From the NCBI RefSeq assembly GCF_004214935.1, contig NZ_SFCC01000020.1, positions 62,001 to 126,000 on the forward strand: DNA of 64,000 nt. The letters run 5' to 3'. The notes under the pieces were generated by a model. That model ran no database searches, had not been told where the DNA came from, and was given only the letters and a program-made list of their open reading frames with translations. Shown in pieces: positions 7,616 through 21,161 of the stretch. Within the stretch, counting starts at the first letter, position 1. Each line of letters starts with the position of its first letter. The DNA comes from Amycolatopsis suaedae (GTDB lineage: Bacteria; Actinomycetota; Actinomycetes; Mycobacteriales; Pseudonocardiaceae). The position numbers were made by a program, and so were the translations under genes.

Positions 7616-9478
7616 ATGAGCACTGTCCACCCGGTGATCGCCGAGGTCACGGCACGGATCGCCGCCCGCAGCGCCGAGACCCGCTCCGCCTACCTCGCCC
7701 GCATCGCCGCCGCGCACGCCGAGGGACCCGCCCGCCGCGGCATGGCCTGCAGCAACCTCGCCCACGGCTTCGCCGGCTTCAGCGGCGGCGACCGCGACGT
7801 GCTGCGCGCGGCACGCAAACCGGGCGTCGCCATCGTGTCGTCCTACAACGACATGCTCTCGGCACACCAGCCGATGCACGAGTACCCGGACTGGCTGCGG
7901 GTCGCGGTGCGCGAGGCAGGCGGTGTCGCCCAGTTCGCCGGTGGCGTGCCCGCCATGTGCGACGGCATCACCCAGGGCCGCGCCGGAATGGAGTTGTCGC
8001 TGTTCAGCCGCGAGGTCATCGCGATGTCGACCGGGGTGGCGCTGTCCCACGAGATGTTTGACGCCGCGCTGCTGCTCGGGGTGTGCGACAAGATCGTCCC
8101 CGGGCTGCTCATCGGCGCGCTGGCGTTCGGTCACCTGCCCGCGATCCTGGTGCCCGCCGGGCCGATGAGTTCCGGGCTGCCCAACAAGGAGAAGGCGCGG
8201 GTGCGTCAGCTCTACGCCGAGGGCAAGGCGACGCGGGAGGACCTGCTCGACGCCGAGGCGGCGTCGTACCACTCGCCCGGCACCTGCACGTTCTACGGCA
8301 CCGCCAACTCCAACCAGATCGTCGTCGAGGTGATGGGCCTGCACCTGCCCGGGACGACGTTCGTGCCGCCGGGAACGCCGCTGCGGCGGGCGCTGACCGA
8401 GCAGGCCGGGCGGCGGGCCGTGGAGATCTCCCGCGGTGAGGAGTACACGCCGATCGGCGCGGTCGTCGACGAGAAGGCGATCGTGAACGGCGTGGTGGCC
8501 CTGCTGGCCACCGGCGGTTCCACCAACCACACCATGCACCTGCCCGCCATCGCCGCCGCCGCGGGCATCCAGCTCACCTGGGACGACTTCGCCGAACTGT
8601 CCGCCGTCGTGCCGACGCTGGCGCACGTGTATCCCAACGGCAGCGCGGACATCAACCACTTCCACGCGGCGGGTGGCGTGCAGTTCGTGATCGGCACGCT
8701 GCTCGACGCCGGGCTGCTGCACCCCGACGTGCGCACGGTGGCCGGGCCGGGGCTGGACCGCTACCGCGAGGAAGCCGTGCTGGCCGACGGTTCCCTCACC
8801 TGGCGGCCGGGTGCCGGCGAGAGCGTGGACCGGGACGTGCTGCGCCCGGCGAGCGACCCGTTCGCGCCCGACGGTGGCCTGCGGATGGTCGAGGGCAACC
8901 TGGGCAGGGCGGTGATCAAGGTGTCGGCCGTCGCGCCGGAGCGCCGCCTGGTGCGGGCGCCCGCGCGGGTGTTCACCACGCAGGAGCAGTTCGCCGAGGC
9001 GTTCGCCGCCGGTGAGCTGGACCGCGACGTCGTCGTGGTGATCCGCAACCAGGGCCCGATGGCCAACGGCATGCCGGAGCTGCACGGGCTCACGCCGGCG
9101 CTGGGCGTGCTGATGGACCGCGGCCACCAGGTCGCGCTGCTCACCGACGGGCGCATGTCCGGGGCGTCGGGCAAGGTTCCGGCTGCCATCCAGCTGACGC
9201 CGGAGGCGGCGGCGGGCGGGCCGCTCGCCCGGATCGCCGACGGCGACGTCGTCCACCTCGACGCCGACGCCGGTGAGCTGGAGGTGCTGGTGGACGCCGA
9301 GGAGCTGGCCGGAAGGGAGCTGCGGGACGGTCCGCCCGATGAGGCATCCTGGACCGGGACCGGCCGGGAGCTGTTCGCCCCGCTGCGCCGTGCCGTCGGC
9401 CCCGCCGACCAGGGCGCGAGCGTGTTCGGCGGCGTGACCCCCGGCCACTTCGGCGTGCCGGCGGTGCCGGGCGCGTGA
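7616..9478 (+). CDS. edd: Phosphogluconate dehydratase (Entner-Doudoroff)
   Basis: A 620-residue IlvD/Edd-family dehydratase that converts 6-phosphogluconate to KDPG. It contains the family cysteines for the Fe-S cluster (GVPAMCDGITQG and LGVCDKIVPG), the block SPGTCTFYGTANSN, and the C-terminal TDGRMSGASGKVPAAI. Edd rather than IlvD is chosen for the length, the N-terminal extension and the immediate coupling to eda (GTGA overlap at 9475). ATG at 7616 gives the usual N-terminus; an earlier in-frame codon exists at 7583. It would feed pyruvate and glyceraldehyde-3-phosphate. Confidence 0.93.
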   Translation: MSTVHPVIAEVTARIAARSAETRSAYLARIAAAHAEGPARRGMACSNLAHGFAGFSGGDRDVLRAARKPGVAIVSSYNDMLSAHQPMHEYPDWLRVAVREAGGVAQFAGGVPAMCDGITQGRAGMELSLFSREVIAMSTGVALSHEMFDAALLLGVCDKIVPGLLIGALAFGHLPAILVPAGPMSSGLPNKEKARVRQLYAEGKATREDLLDAEAASYHSPGTCTFYGTANSNQIVVEVMGLHLPGTTFVPPGTPLRRALTEQAGRRAVEISRGEEYTPIGAVVDEKAIVNGVVALLATGGSTNHTMHLPAIAAAAGIQLTWDDFAELSAVVPTLAHVYPNGSADINHFHAAGGVQFVIGTLLDAGLLHPDVRTVAGPGLDRYREEAVLADGSLTWRPGAGESVDRDVLRPASDPFAPDGGLRMVEGNLGRAVIKVSAVAPERRLVRAPARVFTTQEQFAEAFAAGELDRDVVVVIRNQGPMANGMPELHGLTPALGVLMDRGHQVALLTDGRMSGASGKVPAAIQLTPEAAAGGPLARIADGDVVHLDADAGELEVLVDAEELAGRELRDGPPDEASWTGTGRELFAPLRRAVGPADQGASVFGGVTPGHFGVPAVPGA

Positions 9479-10119
9479 GCGAGCGAGAGGACGGCGGGAT
9501 CGTGGACGTGAGCAGCGGATCGGACCTACTGAAGCTGGCGCCGGTGATGCCGGTGGTGGTCGTCGACGAGCTGGACCACGCGGTCCCGATCGCACGGGCG
9601 CTGCTGGCAGGCGGGATCCCGGTGATCGAGCTGACGCTGCGCACGCCCGTCGCGCTGGCCGCCGTCGAGCGGGTCGCCACCGAGGTGCCGGACATGGTCG
9701 TCGGCGCGGGCACGGTCACCGGGCCGGACCAGGTCAAGCAGGCGGTCGACGCCGGTGCCCGGTTCCTGGTCACCCCGGGGTGCACCGACCCGCTGCTGGA
9801 CGCCGCGATGGACTCCGGCGTGCCGTTCCTGCCGGGGGCGAGCACGGTGTCGGAGGCCATGCGGCTGGCCGAGCGCGGGCTGACGGCGCTGAAGTTCTTC
9901 CCCGCGGAGGCCAGTGGCGGGGTCGCGTACCTGAAGTCGATCGCCGGGCCGTTGCCGGGACTGCGGTTCTGCCCCACCGGGGGCATCACCGCCGACAGCG
10001 CGCCCACCTACCTGGCGCTGCCCAACGTCGGCTGCGTCGGGGGTTCCTGGCTGACCGCGGCGAAGGGTGACTTCGCGGAGGTGGAGCGGCTGGCGCGGGA
10101 GGCGGCGAAGCTGGGCTGA
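9475..10119 (+). CDS. eda: KDPG aldolase (Entner-Doudoroff)
   Basis: A 214-residue class I aldolase splitting KDPG to pyruvate and glyceraldehyde-3-phosphate. The (beta/alpha)8 signature includes GGIPVIELTLRTP, VGAGTVTGPDQV, FLVTPGCTDP and the Schiff-base lysine in ALKFFPAE. The GTG at 9475 overlaps the edd stop; GTG codons at 9502 and 9508 are alternatives that would remove a non-conserved ~10-residue leader. With edd it completes the pathway from 6-phosphogluconate. Confidence 0.93.
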   Translation: MSEREDGGIVDVSSGSDLLKLAPVMPVVVVDELDHAVPIARALLAGGIPVIELTLRTPVALAAVERVATEVPDMVVGAGTVTGPDQVKQAVDAGARFLVTPGCTDPLLDAAMDSGVPFLPGASTVSEAMRLAERGLTALKFFPAEASGGVAYLKSIAGPLPGLRFCPTGGITADSAPTYLALPNVGCVGGSWLTAAKGDFAEVERLAREAAKLG

Positions 10120-10143
10120 TCAGGCCGTTCGGCCCTGGTCAGC
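10115..10143 (+). terminator. Candidate eda terminator hairpin
   Basis: GCTGATCAGGCC and GGCCCTGGTCAGC pair around a GTTC-type loop with one bulge and one wobble. It overlaps the eda stop codon. A perfect palindrome GCCCGCGCGGGC follows at 10147-10158. Confidence 0.5.
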
Positions 10144-10212
10144 GTGCCCGCGCGGGCGGACCCTCGTCGTCTGCCGAGAGATGAGTCCGCCATGCCGTTG
10201 CGCACCACCTAA

Positions 10213-10623
10213 GTACCCCGGCGGAGGCGTCTACAGCATGGCCACGCTGGCCGGGCGTTCGGCCGCGGCCATCTCCACCGCGCAGGACCCGTGCTCGACG
10301 CGGGCCGGATGACCTACCTCATCGACCCCACCGGCGCCCCGGTCGCCCTGTGGCAGGCGAAGGAGCACATCCGGGCGGAGGTGGTCAACGAGATGGACGG
10401 CGGTCCGTACACGGTGTTCAAGGCCGGCGACACCCAGCGGCAGGGCGAGGGCAGCCGGTGGAACGTGAGCTTCGGGGTCGCCGACGCCCGTGCGGCGGCC
10501 GACGAGGTGGTGCGCCTGGGCGGGCGGGTACTCACCGGCCCGTTCGACACGTCGATCGGACCGGTGGGCGAGCTGGCCGATCCGCAGGGCGTGCCGTTCG
10601 GGATCTTCCAGCCTTTGGGGTGA
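10213..10623 (+). pseudogene. Decayed VOC-family (glyoxalase-like) gene
   Basis: Pieces of a two-domain VOC protein are recognisable in two frames. YPGGGVYSMATLAGRSAAAI (about 10213-10275) resembles the end of a first-domain strand; after a shift the frame from 10309 reads DPTGAPVALWQAKEHIRAE, the normal end of domain 1. It then jumps directly from VVNE to PYTVFKAGDT, skipping the ~45 residues that start domain 2. The rest (residues to GIFQPLG) looks intact. So at least two internal deletions and one frameshift are inferred. The remaining 110-codon frame (10291-10623) could still be translated, but no complete fold remains. Confidence 0.6.
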
Positions 10624-10683
10624 ACCGGACGGGCCCGGGACCGTACTGCATGGGTGAAGGCTCCCGACCCGCCAGGAGGACCC

Positions 10684-11220
10684 GTGCGCCTGTTAGCCAT
10701 CCTCGGCCTGCTCGTCACGCTGCTGGCCGGCTGCTGGTCCGAAGGAAAGCCCGCGCACCGGGAGGGGGTGACCGACGCGGACATCCGGTTCTCGCTGGAG
10801 ATGATCCCGCACCACGAGCAGACGCTGCGGCTCGCGGAACTGGCCGGGCTGCGGAGCGCCGACGAGGTCGTCACGAAGACGGCGGAGGCGATCGCCCGCT
10901 CCGAGTCGGCGGAGATCCAGACGATGAAGTCCTGGCTGGCGGCGTGGCAGGTGAACGCGCCGGCGGGGAACGCCCACGCCGGCCACGCCATGCCGGGCAT
11001 GCTGACCGAGCGCGAGTTCGAGGCGCTCGACGCCGCCGGCGGCACGGAGTTCGACCGGCTGTGGATGACCACGCTGGCCAAGCACCTGCGGGCGGGGGTG
11101 CAGATGGCGAAGGACGTGCAGGTCAACGGAACCCACGAGGGCACCAAGGCGCTGGCGCGGGAGATCGTGACCGCGCAGGAGGCGAAGCTGAGCGAGCTGG
11201 AGTCGATGGGCCGGGTCTGA
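10684..11220 (+). CDS. DUF305 lipoprotein
   Basis: A 178-residue lipoprotein anchored outside the membrane: the signal ends in LLAGC with lipid cysteine at residue 16. The DUF305 core has the MIPHHEQTLRLAEL helix, a His/Met-rich loop (HAGHAMPGM), FDRLWMTTLAKHL and an acidic C-terminal helix. Related proteins are ferritin-like bundles linked to copper handling; metal binding here is an inference from the His/Met residues. The GTG at 10684 follows AGGAGG by 3-4 nt; an earlier ATG at 10654 lacks a site and adds a non-signal leader. Single gene converging on recX. Confidence 0.85.
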   Translation: MRLLAILGLLVTLLAGCWSEGKPAHREGVTDADIRFSLEMIPHHEQTLRLAELAGLRSADEVVTKTAEAIARSESAEIQTMKSWLAAWQVNAPAGNAHAGHAMPGMLTEREFEALDAAGGTEFDRLWMTTLAKHLRAGVQMAKDVQVNGTHEGTKALAREIVTAQEAKLSELESMGRV

Positions 11221-11242
11221 GACTCGCGCACTCGCGCCCGCG

Positions 11243-11788
11243 TCAGTCCTGCACGGCCTCGTCCAGGAGGGTGGACTCGTTACCGGCCTCGCGCAGTTCC
11301 TCCCGCACCACCGCGTACGACAGCCCCTGCGGGTATCCCTTACGCGCCAGCATCCCCAGCAGGCGCCGTACCGCCGTGGCCTCGTCCAGACCCGACATCG
11401 ACCGCAGCCGCTTGCGCACCAGCTCCCGTGCGCGCTGCTCCTCCAGGTCGCGGCCGACCTCGCCGGCGGCACGCGCCGCCACCTCGGCGTCGACCCCCTT
11501 GCGCTTCAGCTCGGCGACCAGCGCACTGCGCGCCAGGCCCTGGTGGGTGTGGCGGGACCGCACCCACACCTCGGCGAAGGCCTCGTCGTCGACCAGGCCC
11601 GCGGTGTCGAGCTTGCCCAGGATGGTCTCCCGGGTCTCCTCGTCGAAACCCTTGCGCCGCAACGCCTGCCGCAGCTCGTCCTTGGTGCGGGGCCGCGCGG
11701 CGAGCAGGTCGAAGCACACCTCCTTGGCGCGCTTCGCCCGCTCCTGCGGCGTCAGCTCGGCGAGGGTCTCGGCGTTCAGCCTCGGCAC
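11243..11788 (-). CDS. recX: RecX regulatory protein
   Basis: A 181-residue helical-repeat protein that modulates RecA filament growth. Three-helix RecX repeats are visible: RTKDELRQALRRKGFDEE, TAGLVDDEAFAEVWVRSR and ARSALVAELKRKGVDAE, plus a C-terminal ARKGYPQGLSYAVVREEL. It follows recA by 5 nt on the same strand, so RecA and its modulator are co-expressed. Confidence 0.92.
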   Translation of the reverse strand: MPRLNAETLAELTPQERAKRAKEVCFDLLAARPRTKDELRQALRRKGFDEETRETILGKLDTAGLVDDEAFAEVWVRSRHTHQGLARSALVAELKRKGVDAEVAARAAGEVGRDLEEQRARELVRKRLRSMSGLDEATAVRRLLGMLARKGYPQGLSYAVVREELREAGNESTLLDEAVQD

Positions 11789-11793
11789 CGCGG

Positions 11794-12837
<1,044 letters not shown>

Positions 12838-12994
12838 TGCAATCCACCTCGTTGGTTGGAGCCTGTGGGCTTGTGCTGTTCGGCTGTTGGGTCCGACGCT
12901 ACGGGGACGGACCGACAGTTCCAGACCTCCGTGTGGAAACGACGGAAATCTGTGGATCACCGACCCTGCTGTGGACAACTCGCGCACAGCTTAG

Positions 12995-13010
12995 ACGAAC
13001 ACCTGTTCGA
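12995..13010. promoter_or_regulatory. LexA (SOS) box of recA
   Basis: ACGAACACCTGTTCGA matches TCGAAC-N4-GTTCGA at 11 of 12 positions. It lies between the DUF3046 stop and recA, so recA-recX can be induced separately from the genes upstream. Confidence 0.8.
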
Positions 13011-13037
13011 GGTCGCGAGCGACACGCCGGAGGAACC

Positions 13038-13232
13038 TCAGCGCCGCTCGGCGGGGACGTCGAAGGCCGCGCAGACCTCCTGCCAGATCTCCTTGGCCGA
13101 GACACCGGCGGCGAGCGCCTGCTCCACCGTCCTGCCGCCGAGGCCGCTCAGCACGTGGTCCTTGGCGAGCATCTCCGCGCGGACCGTGCCGAACTCCTCC
13201 GCCATCCGTTGCCGGAACACCGTGATACGCAT
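13038..13232 (-). CDS. DUF3046 small protein
   Basis: A 64-residue protein of the DUF3046 family found next to recA in many actinobacteria. It starts MRITVFRQRMAEEFG and ends in an acidic/basic tail (DVPAERR); conserved-looking parts are GRTVEQALAAGVSAKEIW. No known function. The ATG at 13232 is chosen because no homology extends upstream, although the frame stays open for more than 2 kb as a shadow of the Hsp70-like gene. Confidence 0.85.
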   Translation of the reverse strand: MRITVFRQRMAEEFGTVRAEMLAKDHVLSGLGGRTVEQALAAGVSAKEIWQEVCAAFDVPAERR

Positions 13233-13246
13233 TGGCGCCAGCGTAC

Positions 13247-13354
13247 TCAGCGCTTGCGGTTGTTCCGCAGCCACAGCAGGCCGACGACGATGGCCGCCAC
13301 CAGGCAGGCGGCCGCGGCCAATGACACCAGCAGCTCGCCCGTCGGTCCCAGCAT
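13247..13354 (-). CDS. Candidate 35-residue single-pass membrane peptide
   Basis: Starting 3 nt after the stop of the Hsp70-like gene, ATG at 13354 opens a 35-codon frame: a polar start (MLGPTGELL), a hydrophobic core of ~20 residues rich in Ala/Val/Leu, and a basic end (RNNRKR), giving a one-pass membrane topology with the C-terminus inside. A GGGGGAG stretch 7-13 nt before the ATG is a good ribosome site. It is too short for standard gene finding. I do not recognise the family; reality rests on position, RBS and clean membrane pattern. Confidence 0.5.
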   Translation of the reverse strand: MLGPTGELLVSLAAAACLVAAIVVGLLWLRNNRKR

Positions 13355-13357
13355 CGC

Positions 13358-15295
13358 CTACTCCCCCGGCTGGATCTGCTGTTCGAAGTAGTCGACCAGC
13401 GCCGACGGGTCGACCTGACCGGCCGAGCCACCGAGGTTGGCCTCGTAGAGGATCCCGGCCAGCGGGCGGTCGTCGACGGTGAACACCACGGCCGACGAGT
13501 CCTGGCTGGCGGCCGCCGTGTAGCGCCCGGTCAGGCCGTTGCCCTTCCACGGCGCCTCGATCTTGCTGTTGAGGTTGCCGCCGGAGGCGCTCAGCACCTG
13601 GTCGGTGTGCTCCTTGATGCTTTCGGCCGACGTGCCGTGGATGTAGATGATCTGCGCGCGGGGCTTGCCGGGCGCCGCGCAGTTGACCGTCACCCCGAGC
13701 GACTCCGGCTCCCGCGCCGCGGCCGGGCCGTTGCCCATGCCCGGGGTGCACTGCCCGGTGTCGGCGATCTTGCCTGCCAGCTGACGCAGGCAGTCGGTGA
13801 ACCCGTTGGCGCCGGCCTGACCGGGCTGCTGGCACTGGTCGGCCGGCAGCGCGGACGCCTGCGACGACGGCCAGAGGAAGTACGTCGCCGCACCGCCGAG
13901 CAGGACCACCAGCGCCACCGCGATGCCGATGATCAGCTTCTTGCGCTTGCCACTGTCGGCGGCGGGAGTCTCCTCCTGCGGCTTGCGGTAGGACGGGAAG
14001 TTGGCGGGCGGCGGAGCCTGCGCGGGCTGCGGGCCGGTGCCGGGGAACGACGACGGCGGGTACGGGCCGGTCTGCGCGGGCGGACCGTACGGCCCGGTCT
14101 GTGTGCCGGGGATGGCCGCCACCGGCGGCGGCGTGTGCGGGCCGGTCATGGCGGGGTTGACCTGGTGCGCGCCGGTTCCGGTCGCGGCCACCGTGCCGTC
14201 GACGTTCTGGGTGCGCATGCTGATGCCGTCCGGCGCGACGTGGTGCGCGCCCAGCGCCACGGCGGTCTCCGGCTGGTCGAGGCTGGCCGGGACGACGCCC
14301 AGCTTCTCCGCGATCATGCTGCCGACCAGCGGCAGCCTGCTGGAGCCACCGACCAGGTAGATGCCGACGAGATGCTCGGGGGCCAGCCCGGCCGAACGGA
14401 CCGTCCGCGACAGCAGCTCGACACTGCGCAGCATCGCCGGGCGGACCAGGCCCTCCAGCTCCGCCCTGGTCACCAGGACGTCGGAGAACGGCTCGGGCAT
14501 CGGCACCTCGGTCTGCGGGTGCCGGGACAGTGCTTCCTTGGCGGCCTTGACGTCCTCCTGCAGCGCCCGGCGGGTACGCCGGTCGGCGGTGGACTCGGGC
14601 CGCAGCAGCCGCTGCCAGCGCTGCGGGTCGGAGTGCGACACCTCGCGGCCGACGTGCACCATCAGCGCCTGGTCGACGTCGAGACCGCCGAGGTCGGGCA
14701 GCCCGTCCTCGGCCAGCACGCTGAACCCGCTCTGCGTCGCGCCGACGACGGCGACGTCGAACGTGCCGGCGCCGAGGTCGTAGACGGCCAGCGCCTGGCC
14801 CGGCGCCAGCGTCTTGCCGGGGAACGAGGCGAAGTGCGCGGCCGCGGCCACCGGCTCGGGCACCAGCGTCACCCCGGCCGGCATGCCGGCGAGGCGGGCC
14901 GCGGACAGCAGCACGTTGCGGCGGACCGGCCCCCACTGCGCGGGGTGGGTGAGGCGGACCTCGTCCGGAAGCTCGCCGCCGAGCTGCCGGGACGTCTCCT
15001 CCAGCACCCGGCGCAGCACCGCGGCCAGCGCCTCGCTGACCGGGACGATGTCGGTGCCCAGCAGGAGCGTCTGCTCGTCGACGCGGCGCTTGGGGTTCGG
15101 CTCGAAGCGGGTGGGGTCCAGGCGGGCACGGCGCTCGGCGTCCCTGCCGACCATCAGCTGCCCACCCTGCTCGGCGAACACCGCGGACGGCATCGTGGCC
15201 GCCCCGTCCACCTCGACGACCCGCGGTGGCCGCCCGTGCGCGGACAGCACCGCGACGGTGTTCGACGTCCCCAGGTCCACCGACAGGATCCGCAC
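13358..15295 (-). CDS. Membrane-anchored Hsp70-like ATPase
   Basis: A 645-residue protein: an Hsp70/actin-fold ATPase at residues ~1-380 (phosphate loops VDLGTSNTVAVL and VYDLGAGTFDVAV, and VYLVGGSSRLPLV near the adenosine site), a ~150-residue Pro/Gly/Gln-rich linker, one membrane helix (LIIGIAVALVVLLGGAATYF, after KRKK) and a ~170-residue C-terminal domain outside the cell with cysteines. No classical substrate-binding domain is present, so it is not DnaK. GTG at 15295 follows GGGGAG. Actinobacteria have several such Hsp70-TM proteins; function is unknown, perhaps envelope sensing. The adjacent 35-residue membrane ORF suggests a partner. Confidence 0.85.
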   Translation of the reverse strand: MRILSVDLGTSNTVAVLSAHGRPPRVVEVDGAATMPSAVFAEQGGQLMVGRDAERRARLDPTRFEPNPKRRVDEQTLLLGTDIVPVSEALAAVLRRVLEETSRQLGGELPDEVRLTHPAQWGPVRRNVLLSAARLAGMPAGVTLVPEPVAAAAHFASFPGKTLAPGQALAVYDLGAGTFDVAVVGATQSGFSVLAEDGLPDLGGLDVDQALMVHVGREVSHSDPQRWQRLLRPESTADRRTRRALQEDVKAAKEALSRHPQTEVPMPEPFSDVLVTRAELEGLVRPAMLRSVELLSRTVRSAGLAPEHLVGIYLVGGSSRLPLVGSMIAEKLGVVPASLDQPETAVALGAHHVAPDGISMRTQNVDGTVAATGTGAHQVNPAMTGPHTPPPVAAIPGTQTGPYGPPAQTGPYPPSSFPGTGPQPAQAPPPANFPSYRKPQEETPAADSGKRKKLIIGIAVALVVLLGGAATYFLWPSSQASALPADQCQQPGQAGANGFTDCLRQLAGKIADTGQCTPGMGNGPAAAREPESLGVTVNCAAPGKPRAQIIYIHGTSAESIKEHTDQVLSASGGNLNSKIEAPWKGNGLTGRYTAAASQDSSAVVFTVDDRPLAGILYEANLGGSAGQVDPSALVDYFEQQIQPGE

Positions 15296-15410
15296 AGCAC
15301 TCCCCTCGTTCACGCCCACCGGGCGCACGCACGATCGCGGTGATGTTCCCACGTCGGCCGCTCCCGCGTGTGCGGACCCGGCAGATTGGGCCTCCGCTCG
15401 GCCACGGCAC

Positions 15411-15923
15411 GTGAAGGCCACCTTCACCACGTCTGACGTCAGGGCCCCGGCAAAGTCCGGGAGTCGTGGTGGTGCGGGAGCGTGGAGTTCGCGTGCCGGA
15501 GCGTGGGACTCGCGTGCACGACGGTGGGACTCGCCAGTCCGGATGGTGAGTGTCGTGTTCGGGAACGCGAAACCCGCGTTCCGGCCCGGCAGGGCCGCGC
15601 GAGCGGCCCGTTCGGCCACCTGGCTCGTCCCGCGATCTGGACCGGCGTGCCGGACAGTGGGACCAGACGGGCGGGAACGTGCAACTCGCGGGTCCGGAAC
15701 GGTCGACTCGCGGGTCGGGAACGGAGGACTCGCGCGACCGGCCCGGTCACGCGGCCGACCGGCACCGGGTGAGAACCCGCGTCCACATCGTGAGTTCTGC
15801 ACTCACGCACGCGAGTTCTGCATTCCGGCACGCGAGTTCCACGCTCGAGACCAGCCACCTCACCTGCCTGCGACCGGACTTTGCCGGGGCCCTGACGTCT
15901 GACGTAATGAAGGTGGCCTTCAT
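15411..15923. repeat. Composite repeat element A with 50-nt inverted ends
   Basis: This fills most of the 685-nt gap between divergent Hsp70-like and lhr genes. Left end 15411-15460 and right end 15874-15923 are inverted copies matching at 46 of 50 positions; both carry the GTGAAGGCCACCTTCA half-hairpin at the outside and CGGCAAAGTCCGG at the inside. Inside are: five ~21-nt units (15478-15582) around ACTCGCG; three 22-nt units (about 15673-15738); a core (GACCGGC...GTGAGAACCC, about 15747-15780); then 21-nt units in reverse orientation (15791-15845). No coding potential is believable. It resembles a non-autonomous element (MITE-like) but I see no target duplication. The flanks (15296-15410, 15924-15980) show no clear promoter. 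Confidence 0.85.
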
Positions 15924-15980
15924 GAGCTTGTTCGCCCCGCCGGAGGCGAGGTCACGCGCGGACTGTCGGTGGTCCGGCGC

Positions 15981-20615
<4,635 letters not shown>

Positions 20616-20623
20616 CGGCTTCG

Positions 20624-20629
20624 TAGGAT
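20624..20629 (+). promoter_or_regulatory. -10 box of def
   Basis: TAGGAT, 9 nt after the lhr stop and ~29 nt before the def start with an intervening GAGAGGGGA ribosome site. No convincing -35 box is visible. Confidence 0.4.
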
Positions 20630-20657
20630 GCTGCGCGGACGCGAGAGGGGAACACCT

Positions 20658-21161
20658 ATGGCCATGCGGGAGCTGCGGTACTTCGGCGACCCGGTGCTGA
20701 AGACGGTGTCGGATCCGGTGACCCGGTTCGACTCGTCCACGGAATCACTGGTGACCGACCTGCTCGACACGGTCGACGCGCCGGGCCGGGCGGGGCTCGC
20801 GGCGCCGCAGATCGGCGTGAACCTGCGGGTGTTCAGCTACAACGTCGGCGGCCGCATCGGTTACGTGATCAACCCGGAGCTGGTGGAGCTTTCCGAGGAG
20901 ACCCACGACATCGACGAGGGCTGCCTTTCGGTGCCGGAGCTGTGGTTTCCGACCAGGCGGGCCAAGCACGCCGTGGTCAAGGGCGTCGACCTGCGCAACG
21001 AGCCGGTGACGGTCGAGGGCGACGACGTGATGGCGCAGTGCCTGCAGCACGAGACCGATCATCTGGACGGCCTGCTGTACCTGGACCGGCTGGACAAGGA
21101 CAGCAAGCGCGCGGCGCTCAAGCAGACCAGGGAGAAGGACTGGTTCTGGGCGCGGCGCTGA
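20658..21161 (+). CDS. def: Peptide deformylase
   Basis: A 167-residue metalloenzyme removing N-formyl groups from nascent proteins. All three motifs are present: GLAAPQIG, EGCLSVPELW and QHETDHLDG with the metal ligands Cys, His, His. The ATG at 20658 follows GAGAGGGGA; a second ATG two codons on is possible. Its last 44 nt overlap the end of the converging ACT-GNAT gene. Confidence 0.93.
   Translation: MAMRELRYFGDPVLKTVSDPVTRFDSSTESLVTDLLDTVDAPGRAGLAAPQIGVNLRVFSYNVGGRIGYVINPELVELSEETHDIDEGCLSVPELWFPTRRAKHAVVKGVDLRNEPVTVEGDDVMAQCLQHETDHLDGLLYLDRLDKDSKRAALKQTREKDWFWARR

Noticed and set aside
13038..15410. A 790-codon minus-strand frame ending in DUF3046
   Set aside because: Only the last 64 codons match a family. 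The upstream part is the Hsp70-like gene read in another frame.
15411..15923. CRISPR-like array
   Set aside because: Units are contiguous with no unique spacers, diverge from one another, occur in both orientations, and no cas genes are present.
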